64,000 nucleotides of DNA from G963668435 sp963668435 (GCA_963668435.2 CAXXSC010000001.1:310001-374000); one strand, 5' to 3'; positions 35,293 to 44,771 are shown, counted from the stretch's first letter. The notes: generated from the letters alone by a model not told the origin. Numbers and translations are program-made.

Positions 35293-37238
35293 AACCTTTT
35301 TATATAACGACAGCGATCGACTATGTGAACAGCGTTCCCCATATCGGGACAGCCTATGAGAAGATCAGCGCAGATTGTATAGCGCGAAGCAGACGTCTTC
35401 TGGGCTACGATGTTCGTTTCTGTATGGGGACCGACGAGCATTCGATCAATGTCAAGAAAAAAGCCATTGAAGAAGGGCTCGATCCGAAAGCGTTCTGCGA
35501 CCGGATGGTGCCGCGGTTTGAAGAGGCCTGGGAGAAACTCGACATATCCTATGACGATTTCATCAGGACCACGGAGGAGCGCCACCGTATCAGCGTCACG
35601 GAGCTTTTCCGCCGCATCATGGCCTCCGGTGATATTTACACCTCCGATTATAAGGGCTGGTACTGCGAGGGCTGCGAGTCATTCATTCAGGAAAAAGACC
35701 TTGTGGACGGCAAATGCCCGAACCACATGAAAAAGCCCGCCTGGATAGAGGAGCAGAACTATTTCTTCAAGCTCTCCGCCTATGGCGACAGGCTGCTGAA
35801 ACATATCAAGGCCAATCCCGATGTGATCCGTCCGGAAAGCCGCCGTAACGAAATTATCCGCCTGATCGAGGGCGGTCTCGAAGATATCAGTGTATCGCGC
35901 TCCGGTTTTGACTGGGGCATTCCGTTGCCGGATGATCCCGATCATGTGGTCTATGTCTGGTTCGATGCGGTGATCAACTATATTTCCTCGCTCGGTTTCG
36001 GCAGCGAGGACGATGCCGATTTCGAACGCTACTGGAACGGCGGCGATGTACTCCATATCATCGGCAAGGATATCACCCGTTTCCACTGTGTTATGTGGCC
36101 TGCTATGCTTATGAGCGCCGGTGTCGAAGTGCCGGACTCTGTTTTCGGGCACGGTTTCATTTACCACAGTGGCGAGAAGATGTCGAAGAGCCTCGGCAAC
36201 GTGGTGAATCCGCTTGATGTTGTGGGTCAGTATGGCGCCGATTCTCTCAGGTATTTTCTGCTTCGCGAGGTCACCTACGGTCAGGACGGCGATTTCACGT
36301 TCCCCCGTTTCATCGAACGCTATAATGCCGATCTCGCCAACGATCTCGGTAATCTTGTAAGCCGCACACTCACGATGATCAATAAATATCTGGATGGCGC
36401 ACTGCCAGAGGGGGCCACGCCCGGCGAGAACAGCCTGTCATCCACTTTCGGCTCTTACGAGGCGCGTTGGAAGGATGCCATGGAGGCGCTAAATCTTTCC
36501 TCGGCGGCGGAGATCGCCTGGGAATATGTGCGCATGGCGAACCGTCTGATCGAGGACAAGGCACCTTGGAAACTGGCGAAAGATCCCGAGAAAAAGGATG
36601 AGCTTGTTTCGGTGCTGGCTGATCTTGCCTCGGCGATGTCGGGTATCGCGATCCTGCTTTATCCGTTTATCCCGTCGAGCGCTGAAAAAATATGGGAAGC
36701 GTTCAAAAACGACGGTGATCTTATGGATTTCCGTTTCGATCCCGAGGCTGAAACGAAAGTCTCCGTGTTTGCACCGACCGGCAGGAAATTCGAAAAAATC
36801 AATGCGTTGTTCCCAAGAATAGAAGAGAAGAAAATGGACGAAAAAGAAGCTCCGAAATCCGGTGAAGACAAGACCGCAGAAGCGGCCCCGCCTGAAAAGG
36901 AAGAAAAAGAGGACTATATCGAGTTCGATGATTTCATGAAACTCGATATCCGTGTCGGCACTGTTACCTCCGCCGAGAAGGTGGAGAAGTCGAAAAAGCT
37001 CATTCGGGTCAAGATCGACGATGGCATGGGCGGACGCCAGGTACTCGCCGGTCTGGCCGAATATATCGATCCTGAGACGCTTGTGGGAAAACAGGTTACC
37101 TTTATTGCCAATCTCAAGCCGCGCAAGATGATGGGTGAGTTTTCCGAGGGTATGATCCTTGCCGCGCATGGCGGCGAGGCCGGGCTTAATGTGCTTCATC
37201 CCTCGGGCGAGGTTCTGCCGGGAGCAAAAGTTAGCTGA
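35289..37238 (+). CDS. metG: Methionyl-tRNA synthetase with C-terminal tRNA-binding domain
   Basis: 649 residues. It attaches methionine to tRNA-Met. Present are HIGTAYE (HIGH class motif), a zinc knuckle-like region CEGC and CPNH (the last ligand being His rather than Cys), DWGIPLP, KMSKSLGN, and an EMAP/Trbp111-type domain from about residue 540 (DIRVGTV, KLIRVKI, RQVLAGLAEY). A charged Lys/Glu-rich linker joins the two. The start overlaps the ricT stop as ATGA, indicating coupling. Confidence 0.97.
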   Translation: MKPFYITTAIDYVNSVPHIGTAYEKISADCIARSRRLLGYDVRFCMGTDEHSINVKKKAIEEGLDPKAFCDRMVPRFEEAWEKLDISYDDFIRTTEERHRISVTELFRRIMASGDIYTSDYKGWYCEGCESFIQEKDLVDGKCPNHMKKPAWIEEQNYFFKLSAYGDRLLKHIKANPDVIRPESRRNEIIRLIEGGLEDISVSRSGFDWGIPLPDDPDHVVYVWFDAVINYISSLGFGSEDDADFERYWNGGDVLHIIGKDITRFHCVMWPAMLMSAGVEVPDSVFGHGFIYHSGEKMSKSLGNVVNPLDVVGQYGADSLRYFLLREVTYGQDGDFTFPRFIERYNADLANDLGNLVSRTLTMINKYLDGALPEGATPGENSLSSTFGSYEARWKDAMEALNLSSAAEIAWEYVRMANRLIEDKAPWKLAKDPEKKDELVSVLADLASAMSGIAILLYPFIPSSAEKIWEAFKNDGDLMDFRFDPEAETKVSVFAPTGRKFEKINALFPRIEEKKMDEKEAPKSGEDKTAEAAPPEKEEKEDYIEFDDFMKLDIRVGTVTSAEKVEKSKKLIRVKIDDGMGGRQVLAGLAEYIDPETLVGKQVTFIANLKPRKMMGEFSEGMILAAHGGEAGLNVLHPSGEVLPGAKVS

Positions 37239-37239
37239 T

Positions 37240-38004
37240 ATGCTGGTAGATACTCACGCTCATATTGATTTCGAGGATTTCGACGGAGACCGGGACGAGG
37301 TTCTTGCCCGGGCCCGTGAGGCGGGAATGCGGCATATCATCGTTCCGGGTATCGATGTGGCTACCACACGGAAAGCGATCGAACTTGCCGGTCGCTATGA
37401 TATGATCCATGCTGCTGCGGGTATACACCCGAACGGTACCGCCGAGGCCAAGCCTGGCGACCTGCTCGAGATTTCCCGGCTTGCGGAACAAGAAGAGATT
37501 ATCGCGGTCGGTGAGATAGGTCTCGACTTCTACCGTGACCGAGCGCCGCGTGATGTTCAGGCGCGGGCGTTTAAAGGTCAGCTCGAATTGGCGATAGATC
37601 TCGATCTGCCGGTTATACTCCATTTCAGGGAAGTCGAAATGGAGGGTGTCGAGATGGTCGGTGAGGAACTGCTCAGGAGTGTCAGGGGTGTTTTTCACTG
37701 TTTTGGTGGATCGGCTGATTTTGCGAGGACACTGGTCGATTGGGGCTTTTACATTGGATTTGACGGGCCGCTGACCTATAAAAAAACGGATCGCGATGTT
37801 GTCGCCGAGGCTGTTCCTCTGGATAGAATCCTCATCGAAACCGATGCGCCGTTTTTGTCTCCGCAGTCCAGGAGGGGCAAGCGCAACGAGCCGGTCTATG
37901 TGCTGGAAACGGCGGAAAAACTTGCCGGGATTAAAGGTGTTTCCCTAAACGAGATCATCTCGATTACCGGTGAAAATGCCCGGCGGCTTTTCGGCTTATC
38001 GTGA
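37240..38004 (+). CDS. tatD: TatD-family metal-dependent deoxyribonuclease
   Basis: 254 residues, TIM-barrel amidohydrolase fold. Metal ligands are visible in DTHAHID at the start, GEIGLDFYRD, VILHFRE, FHCFGG and ETDAPFLSP. TatD proteins remove 3' nucleotides and act in DNA repair. It begins one base after the metG stop. The order metG-tatD-rsmA is a common one, which supports the assignment. Confidence 0.95.
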   Translation: MLVDTHAHIDFEDFDGDRDEVLARAREAGMRHIIVPGIDVATTRKAIELAGRYDMIHAAAGIHPNGTAEAKPGDLLEISRLAEQEEIIAVGEIGLDFYRDRAPRDVQARAFKGQLELAIDLDLPVILHFREVEMEGVEMVGEELLRSVRGVFHCFGGSADFARTLVDWGFYIGFDGPLTYKKTDRDVVAEAVPLDRILIETDAPFLSPQSRRGKRNEPVYVLETAEKLAGIKGVSLNEIISITGENARRLFGLS

Positions 38005-38042
38005 GGTTTCAACGCAGGTAAAAAGAATCAATACAGGATCTT

Positions 38043-38897
38043 ATGTCATCAACTGAAATCAGGCACAGGGCGCGGAAACGTTTCGGCCAGCATTTTCTCA
38101 ACAACGGCCGTATTGCCGACAGGATTGTCGATAGCGCCGATCTGTCACCTGATGACACCGTTATAGAAATCGGTCCCGGGACCGGCATGCTTACAATGAA
38201 GCTGCTTGAACGGGCCGGCAGTGTCATTGCGGTCGAGATTGACCGCGATCTGGCTTCAGCGCTCAGAAACAAATTAGGGGGAGAACCGCGCTTTCAGCTT
38301 ATCGAACAGGATATCCTGACTGTCGATCTCAGTTCCCTGCCCGGTGTGGAAGGCCGCCGTGTGAAAGTGGTGGCGAATATTCCGTACAATATCACCAGTC
38401 CGATTATCGATCTAATACTTGCGAACCGCGAGGTCGTCGGATCGGCGGTGTTGATGATGCAGCGTGAAGTGGCGCATCGGCTTGCCGCAGGACCCGGCTC
38501 GAAAGAATACGGGCTTCTCTCGCTGAACGCGGCACTCTTTGCCGACACAAAGAAACTGTTCGATGTCAAACCGGGCTCGTTCACTCCACCGCCGGAGGTG
38601 ACTTCAACGGTGGTATGCATGACGGTCTCACGGAGTTCCCGTTTTCCGCTCGAAAACGAGTCGGTTTTCCGGGTTGTCACCGGTCAGGTGTTCAGGCAGC
38701 GGCGGAAAATGATCAGGAATACCCTGCCGGGCTGTCTGCCGGGATTCGGCGTTGATGAATCCGAGGCCGCGGGACTGCTTGCCGAAGCGGAAATAAAAGA
38801 AACGGTGCGTCCTGAGCGGGTGCCTGTTGACGCGTTTGTCCGGCTGAGCAACGTGATTAGCGCCAGGGCAGCAACCCACGGGCAGGAACACGACTGA
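38043..38897 (+). CDS. rsmA: 16S rRNA dimethyladenosine transferase RsmA/KsgA
   Basis: 284 residues. It dimethylates two adjacent adenosines near the 3' end of 16S rRNA. RKRFGQHFL is at the start, the SAM site GPGTGMLTMKLLE follows, then VEIDRDLA, and the catalytic NIPYNITSPII. The C-terminal helical domain ends with a short tail. AGGA precedes the ATG. Its stop overlaps the start of the next gene by one base (TGATG). Confidence 0.97.
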   Translation: MSSTEIRHRARKRFGQHFLNNGRIADRIVDSADLSPDDTVIEIGPGTGMLTMKLLERAGSVIAVEIDRDLASALRNKLGGEPRFQLIEQDILTVDLSSLPGVEGRRVKVVANIPYNITSPIIDLILANREVVGSAVLMMQREVAHRLAAGPGSKEYGLLSLNAALFADTKKLFDVKPGSFTPPPEVTSTVVCMTVSRSSRFPLENESVFRVVTGQVFRQRRKMIRNTLPGCLPGFGVDESEAAGLLAEAEIKETVRPERVPVDAFVRLSNVISARAATHGQEHD

Positions 38898-40669
38898 TGC
38901 GATTTCTCATTGTTTTCACTGTGCTTGCGTTTCTCATGCTGCCGTTGAATGCAGTCGCTGATGAGATTTCTTTTAAAAGAAACGATAAAGTCCTGGAATG
39001 GAAGACCATCAACAATGGGAATTACGGGCTTCCGGGTAAGTTCGGTATAGATTACAACAGTCATCTTTCAACAACGTTGAACCAGACCACTGGGACAGCC
39101 GACCGCTGGTACGATACAGTCAACAACAGCGCCGATTTGACCTACAATTACTCGAAACACCTCGATGTTATTGTCAGCGCTAAAGAGGACTGGAGCCGTG
39201 ACACCATGAGCCGTCTCGGCGAGAGCCTGTTCACCACGGATTTCAGCGGTGGTGCGGTATACAAGGTGCGCGACGGTTTTTCGCTTAAAGGTCTGGCTGG
39301 TCATTTGTACGATGACCGTTTCGAGAACCGGGACAGCGGTGCAAGGGGTGCGGGTGCGTTAGAGTACAGGATATCACCGGTCAAGGGCCTCGATCTGCGT
39401 TTTAATTCGAGTGCCGAGAAAGCGGCGATGAAGCGCTCGGTGGATATTGTTGACAGCAAGGGGGAACTTGCCTATCGACGGGGTTCGACCTCGCTCGGAC
39501 TCGTTCTGGGGAACACCTACAACAAACGTGGCTATTTTTCAGATATTGACCGGAAAAGCATAGAAAAACGTAAGCGCGAGGTTCAGGACTTGACGTTCAG
39601 CCTCGAACGCGGCGATTTTCGTGCACTGACCGACACGACTGCCGTATCTGTCGATGTCATGCTGGCACGCCGTATCATTGATGACAGTGCCAACGATAAT
39701 GAGCGTTCGTCCAAGTACCATAATAATGCAAAAGGCGACGAGCGCGGTGTCGGCTTGCGCTTGGGACGCTCTTTTGCCGGAAGGCGGACTGTCCAGTGGG
39801 GCACGGAGCTCTCGAAATCCTCCAACGGAGTCGAGCGCGAAAGCCGCCGCAGGGATCAGACAGATATACAGACCGACACTATGATTGCCTTCGGATTCGG
39901 ACGCAGTGATTCGGTTAGTGTGGCGGGTCTTATTAAGCGTACCCGAATCGATACTCCGGCAGGTTTTGCCAATGATCGGGACGAGCTGAAATTAGAAGGT
40001 GGTATCCTCTATACGAGAGATTTCCATGAAAGTCTGGAGACAGCACTTGACTTTCGTATCATGGAAACGCATTATGTAAATGTGGATGCAACTCAGTCTT
40101 CGCAAAATAAATGGCTGAAAACATATCTATTATCACCATCGCTCGTTTATGCGCCCTCGGGGAGATTTCAGATAGATCACACGGTCAGTGTGTACGCGAA
40201 TTATATCTCTTATGATTTTGAGGAGAAAGGCCGGCCGAGAAGCAACATATCACGGCGTATGACCTCGGAAACGTGGATGGACTGGCGACTGTCGTCACGT
40301 GTGGACATACGTGCCGGCATGATGTTCGAGGAGAACGACTACGGGCTACTGAACCTTGAGAATGAGCGTTTGCCCTCGGAGGAGGGTATCAAGCGTTTTG
40401 GTGATCTGTCGGTGAAATACCGTTTCAGCGAGTGGCTGACGGTGACACCGCAGTATATTTATGCAATCAGGAGCGACTGGGAAATTGACGACGGCGACCT
40501 GACATCGATCAGGCGTGAGGTCGATCAGACTTTCGGGCTTGCATGCAGGCTTTTCGAGAGCCCGAACGGCAGTATTGATGCCTCGGTGCGACGGATAATA
40601 CGCACTACCCAGGAGTATCCGGTACGAATCAGAAATTACATAACGTTAAAAATAAATTACAGGATGTAG
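38897..40669 (+). CDS. Large putative outer-membrane beta-barrel protein
   Basis: 590 residues with a signal peptide (FLIVFTVLAFLMLPLNAVA) and then continuous alternating strands rich in Tyr, Arg and Asp, ending in ITLKINYRM. The pattern suggests a barrel of more than 20 strands, similar in style to the unnamed 'TIGR03016-like' or lipopolysaccharide-export-type barrels, but no family is recognised. It is coupled to rsmA by a one-base stop/start overlap and followed directly by recJ, an odd place for an envelope gene. No plug or TonB box is seen. Confidence 0.6.
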   Translation: MRFLIVFTVLAFLMLPLNAVADEISFKRNDKVLEWKTINNGNYGLPGKFGIDYNSHLSTTLNQTTGTADRWYDTVNNSADLTYNYSKHLDVIVSAKEDWSRDTMSRLGESLFTTDFSGGAVYKVRDGFSLKGLAGHLYDDRFENRDSGARGAGALEYRISPVKGLDLRFNSSAEKAAMKRSVDIVDSKGELAYRRGSTSLGLVLGNTYNKRGYFSDIDRKSIEKRKREVQDLTFSLERGDFRALTDTTAVSVDVMLARRIIDDSANDNERSSKYHNNAKGDERGVGLRLGRSFAGRRTVQWGTELSKSSNGVERESRRRDQTDIQTDTMIAFGFGRSDSVSVAGLIKRTRIDTPAGFANDRDELKLEGGILYTRDFHESLETALDFRIMETHYVNVDATQSSQNKWLKTYLLSPSLVYAPSGRFQIDHTVSVYANYISYDFEEKGRPRSNISRRMTSETWMDWRLSSRVDIRAGMMFEENDYGLLNLENERLPSEEGIKRFGDLSVKYRFSEWLTVTPQYIYAIRSDWEIDDGDLTSIRREVDQTFGLACRLFESPNGSIDASVRRIIRTTQEYPVRIRNYITLKINYRM

Positions 40670-40670
40670 T

Positions 40671-42377
40671 ATGTATGAAAAAGAACCGAAATGGGAGTTG
40701 CCTAACATTGAAATCGAGCGAATAGCCCAGAAATTAATCTGGGAGCGGCCCATGCCGGAGCATTTCGCGAAAATGCTTGCCATGAGGGGGATCGAGTCGA
40801 TGGCTGAGGCTGAGTCTTATGTCTTACCGTCGCTCGAGGATTTGCGCGATCCTTTCCTCATGAAGGACATGGATGAGGGTGTTAAACGCCTTCGTGCCGC
40901 TCTTGATGCGGGTGAACGCATCATGATTCTTGGCGATTACGATGTTGATGGCGTGTGTGGGACTGCCCTGTTCATGCGGGTTATGTCAAATTTTGGTGTT
41001 AAGGTCGGTTACCATGTGCCCGATAGGTTTAAAGAGGGCTATGGTGTTTCGCGCGAGGGTATCAATCACGCGATCGAGTTTGGTGCGACCCTTGTGGTCA
41101 GTGTCGATTCCGGCATTACAGCGATCGATGAGATCGAGTATGCGCGTGAAAAGGGCATCGATGTGGTCATTACGGATCACCACGAGCCACAGGCGTCGCT
41201 GCCTGCCGCTCTTGCCGTAATCGATCCGAAACGTGATGATTGCAACTATCCGTTCCGTGAGCTTGCCGGTGTGGGAGTGATGTTCAAGCTGTTACAGGCG
41301 CTCTACACGAATGTTGATATGAATCCGGAGGAACTGTTCGAGGAGCTCGATCTTGTTGCACTCGGTACCGCGGCCGATGTGGTCCCGCTTGTCGATGAGA
41401 ACCGTATCCTGACACGTTTCGGTATCGAGCGTATGCGATGCACGGCGAATACGGGTTTGGTTGCCCTGATGGAGGTGTCCGGTTCGAAACAGGGACGTAC
41501 CAATTCGAACAACATCATCTTTTCGCTGGCGCCGCGCCTGAATGCTCCCGGAAGGCTTTCCAGTGCATCCAAGACCGTGGAGCTTCTGATTTCCGAGAAT
41601 TGGATGAAAGCGCTGAAAACTGCCGAGGACATCGAGCAGGAAAACATGGTGCGCCGTCAGATGAACGATCGTGTGTACACAGATGCCGAGGACATGCTCA
41701 ACAATGATACCACAGGCATGCTGGAAAGCGGTATTGTCCTGGCTTCCCAGGACTGGCATCAGGGTGTTATTGGAATTGCTGCCTCGCGTCTGGTCGAAAA
41801 ATACTATCTGCCTACGGTGCTTATTTCGCTCGAAGGCGATACCGGCAAGGGTTCGGCAAGGAGTATCAAGGAATTTGATATTATCGATGCCATGGGTCAG
41901 TGTGACGATGTTCTCGAGAATTACGGTGGCCATAAATATGCGGTTGGCCTTTCGATAAAGACTGAAAAAATAGATGAGTTCCGGGAGCGTTTCATCAACA
42001 TCATCAAAGGCTCGATGAAGGACGGGCTTCCGGCACCGAGTTATACAATAGATTCGGAACTCGATTTGTCGTATATTAATGATAAGCTGATACAGTTTCT
42101 CGAAAAGATGGCGCCGTTTGGTGAGGGCAATCCCATGCCGCTCTTCCTTACCAGGAACCTTCGGCCTGTCAACAATTCGAGAATCGTAGGGAAAAACCAT
42201 CTGAAGTTCAAGGTGACAGACGGCTCCAGGATGTTCAATGTTATCGCGTATAACATGGGACAGTACCGTGACCGGGTAAAAGTCGGGGCGCCGCCGATCG
42301 ATCTTTTATATAATGTCGAGGAAAATGAATGGATGGGCAAGACGAGCATTCAGCTTGTTGCGAAGGCCATCAGGTAG
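40671..42377 (+). CDS. recJ: Single-stranded-DNA-specific exonuclease RecJ
   Basis: 568 residues. It degrades single-stranded DNA 5' to 3' in recombination and repair. The DHH phosphoesterase motifs are all present: DYDVDGVCG near residue 89, VSVDSGITA, TDHHEPQ, and LGTAADVVPL. DHHA1 follows with WHQGVIGIAASRLVE and GKGSARS / NYGGHKYAVGL, then an OB-fold end. Slightly shorter than many RecJ proteins but complete. It starts one base after the barrel gene's stop. Confidence 0.96.
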   Translation: MYEKEPKWELPNIEIERIAQKLIWERPMPEHFAKMLAMRGIESMAEAESYVLPSLEDLRDPFLMKDMDEGVKRLRAALDAGERIMILGDYDVDGVCGTALFMRVMSNFGVKVGYHVPDRFKEGYGVSREGINHAIEFGATLVVSVDSGITAIDEIEYAREKGIDVVITDHHEPQASLPAALAVIDPKRDDCNYPFRELAGVGVMFKLLQALYTNVDMNPEELFEELDLVALGTAADVVPLVDENRILTRFGIERMRCTANTGLVALMEVSGSKQGRTNSNNIIFSLAPRLNAPGRLSSASKTVELLISENWMKALKTAEDIEQENMVRRQMNDRVYTDAEDMLNNDTTGMLESGIVLASQDWHQGVIGIAASRLVEKYYLPTVLISLEGDTGKGSARSIKEFDIIDAMGQCDDVLENYGGHKYAVGLSIKTEKIDEFRERFINIIKGSMKDGLPAPSYTIDSELDLSYINDKLIQFLEKMAPFGEGNPMPLFLTRNLRPVNNSRIVGKNHLKFKVTDGSRMFNVIAYNMGQYRDRVKVGAPPIDLLYNVEENEWMGKTSIQLVAKAIR

Positions 42378-42412
42378 TAACTTTATAGACAGCGGTTGAC
42401 GGAAAACAGTCA

Positions 42413-42446
42413 CCTGTCTTTCCTGCCGGAGTGCGGGAATGACAGG
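42413..42446. repeat. REP-like hairpin after recJ
   Basis: A 14-base arm (42413-42426) pairs with 42433-42446 with 12 of 14 matches; the right arm reads GCGGGAATGACAGG. It resembles the widespread 'TCATTCCCGC' type of extragenic palindrome. There is no T-run, so it is not a standard terminator. No second copy was noticed in the window. Confidence 0.45.
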
Positions 42447-42489
42447 ATGGCAGTCACTTAAGAACTTTTATTACGATTGATAATGATTT

Positions 42490-43536
42490 ATGTCCGATCA
42501 GATACAGATCGCGGACGAGCAGGATCAGAAAGACATTATCTATATCCTGCAGGAAGCGACCAATAAGAAAGTCTGGACCTTTGCCGGCGGCAAAGGCGGG
42601 ACCGGTAAAACTGCGGTGACCGCTAATATCGGTGTCGCGCTTGCCACTATGGGCTATCGGGTCATTCTTGTCGATGCCGACCTCGGTGGTGCGAACCTTC
42701 ACACTATCCTCAATATCAAACGTCCGAGAGTCACTCTCTCCGATTTCATCAACCGCAGGGTCGAGAATCTCAGCGATATCCTTCTCGATACTCCCAGTGA
42801 AAATCTGCGCCTGATCAGCGGCGGCAGCGACATGGTCGGTCTCGCCAATATTCCCTACCAGACCAAGGTCAGGCTTCAGAAAAACCTCGAAATGCTCGAG
42901 GCCGATTATATCATGATCGATCTCGGCGCGGGAACGAATTACAATACACTCGATTTCTTCGTTCTCTCGAACGAGGGCTTTGTCGTGTGCAATCCCGAAC
43001 CTACCGCAAAGATCAATGCGTATACATTCCTCAAGAGCGTTGTCTACCGTCTGATCGAACGCGAGTTCAAACGCGGCACTTACATCAAGGACATGATTGT
43101 CAAAGAGGGCCGTAACAACAACAACGGCAGCCTGCCGGTGCCAGAACTGCTCAAACGCATACAGGAAGTCGATCCCGAGTCCTCGGCGAAAATACACAAT
43201 ATTCTGAACCATTTTCAACCGAAAGTCATCATGAACAGGCTCAGGCGTTTTTCACAGGAGCGCGAGGGGATGCAGCTTGCCGCACTTACGGAAAAATATC
43301 TCGGTATTTCCCTCCAGTACCTCGGTATGGTTCGTGACGATTCTCATGTCATTGATTCTTCGGAGCTGATGATGCCGTTCGTGCTCCAGTTTCCCGGCTG
43401 TGGCGCATCCAAGGATATCTACACCCTGGTCGGCAATCTCGGCATAGAAGACAAGCTAAGCCGTTTTTCGGTCAATCGTACGACAAAGCTCAGGCGCTAT
43501 ATCAAGTCGGAGCGTCGCTACTGGTACCAGTCCTGA
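42490..43536 (+). CDS. MinD/FlhG-type ATPase, stand-alone
   Basis: 348 residues. Deviant Walker A is GGKGGTGKT near residue 36, the switch is VDADLGGANLHTIL, and Walker B is IMIDLGAGTNYNTLDFF. These match the FlhG/MinD-like subgroup rather than plasmid ParA. Segments such as LRLISGGSDMVGLAN and DLGAGTxYNTxDFF are shared with the N-terminal half of the MinD-MreB fusion in this window, so the two are paralogues. No flagellar genes are nearby, so FlhG function is not supported. No amphipathic MinD membrane tail is obvious; the end is basic (KLRRYIKSERRYWYQ). No clear ribosome site precedes the ATG. Confidence 0.85.
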   Translation: MSDQIQIADEQDQKDIIYILQEATNKKVWTFAGGKGGTGKTAVTANIGVALATMGYRVILVDADLGGANLHTILNIKRPRVTLSDFINRRVENLSDILLDTPSENLRLISGGSDMVGLANIPYQTKVRLQKNLEMLEADYIMIDLGAGTNYNTLDFFVLSNEGFVVCNPEPTAKINAYTFLKSVVYRLIEREFKRGTYIKDMIVKEGRNNNNGSLPVPELLKRIQEVDPESSAKIHNILNHFQPKVIMNRLRRFSQEREGMQLAALTEKYLGISLQYLGMVRDDSHVIDSSELMMPFVLQFPGCGASKDIYTLVGNLGIEDKLSRFSVNRTTKLRRYIKSERRYWYQS

Positions 43537-43682
43537 CTATGACAGTTCAGCACTTACCCACCCGGAACATGTCTCTCAAAAAAGTCCTTCCATGCAGTGA
43601 AATCTTGCCCGCAAAGACTGATTCTCGTATATTGTACGGACGCATACAATTCACAATTGCAGCAATAAAGGAGCACAGGGTA

Positions 43683-44771
43683 ATGAGGAGAGGTTTTTAC
43701 TTTTTCGGTATCATGATGCTCGCGCTGGGTATTCTTTCCTGTTCCTGCGGCAAGCAGGAAAGCGCCGGGAAGCGGGAATTGAAATCTGGCAGCCTGACAA
43801 TTATTTATTCAAGCAATATCGGCGCAATGATGTACCCCTGCGGCTGCCGTGTCCCCATGGGTGGTCTCGCACGGCGTGCGACTGTCGTAAGGCAGATAAA
43901 ATCAGAGGTTCCCGATGCTCTCGTGTTGGACTCAGGAGCCTTACTCTATCCATCGCAGTATCTCTATCCTCCCTATGACGAAATCGGGAAACGCACATCG
44001 TATTTCATTGCTGATATTGTCAGCGATATCGGCATCGATGCCCTGAACGTGTCAAGCTATGATCTCGCTTTCGGGCCGGATTCTCTCTTGACTTTCGATG
44101 CGAAATATGATGCCGACTGGCTGTCATGCAATATTGTACGGCGTGGTGAGACAGACATCATTTTCACTCCCGACAAGACATATGAAAGCGGCGGATTCAC
44201 TGTCGGTGTATTCGGTATAATGAGCAGACGCTCCATGGGGGTCGAGATCTTTCGCGATGATGCGCCGGTCGATGTCCTCGACCATAACGAGGCAGCGAAA
44301 AAGGAAGTCGCGAAACTCAAGCCTAAAAGCGATCTCATAGTTGCGCTGGCATATATGGACCTGGTCGATGTCAAGCGCATGATCGAGTTGAATCCGGATA
44401 TCAATGTAGTGGTTATGAGCCACACCCAGGATCACAATCCCTCGTCTGAGCATAATGATTTCCTGCCCATTAAATTCAATGACGCCCTTATTGTCAGATG
44501 TCCTGACGGCGGCAGGGTTGTCGGACGTCTCGATCTCGATATTGTCAAAGGCGGGCTGACTTTTGTCGATGCCGAAAAGTATATCGATCTCAGGCCGGAG
44601 GAACTTCGCAAAGCCGATCCCGCACCCACCAGCTCGACCTTTTCCCATACTTTTACCGATCTCGACAAGAACATAGAGTTTGATCCGGTTGTCTCCGACC
44701 GTATCAATGAATACGCCAAGAAACTCTATGCTTTCACGGATACGCTGGATATCGACTACAGGATACCCTGA
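43683..44771 (+). CDS. Lipoprotein of 5'-nucleotidase/metallophosphoesterase ancestry, ligand-poor
   Basis: 362 residues. A lipoprotein signal (GIMMLALGILSCSC) precedes a fold that aligns by pattern to the UshA-type N-terminal domain: LTIIYSSNIGAMMYPCGC (usual LTILHTNDxHG), VLDSGALLYP (usual DAGD), ALNVSSYDLAFG (usual GNHEFD) and VVMSHTQDHN (usual GHTH). Most metal-binding Asp, Asn and His residues are therefore replaced, and a PCGC motif is present, as in an uncharacterised branch of the superfamily. It is probably not a classical nucleotidase. ATG 43683 has AAAGGAG upstream. It follows the MinD-like ATPase gene by 146 bases. Confidence 0.7.
   Translation: MRRGFYFFGIMMLALGILSCSCGKQESAGKRELKSGSLTIIYSSNIGAMMYPCGCRVPMGGLARRATVVRQIKSEVPDALVLDSGALLYPSQYLYPPYDEIGKRTSYFIADIVSDIGIDALNVSSYDLAFGPDSLLTFDAKYDADWLSCNIVRRGETDIIFTPDKTYESGGFTVGVFGIMSRRSMGVEIFRDDAPVDVLDHNEAAKKEVAKLKPKSDLIVALAYMDLVDVKRMIELNPDINVVVMSHTQDHNPSSEHNDFLPIKFNDALIVRCPDGGRVVGRLDLDIVKGGLTFVDAEKYIDLRPEELRKADPAPTSSTFSHTFTDLDKNIEFDPVVSDRINEYAKKLYAFTDTLDIDYRIP

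Noticed and set aside
42490..43536. Naming this ATPase flhG or minD
   Set aside because: No flagellar genes, minC, minE or MinD membrane-targeting tail are visible; only family level is supported.
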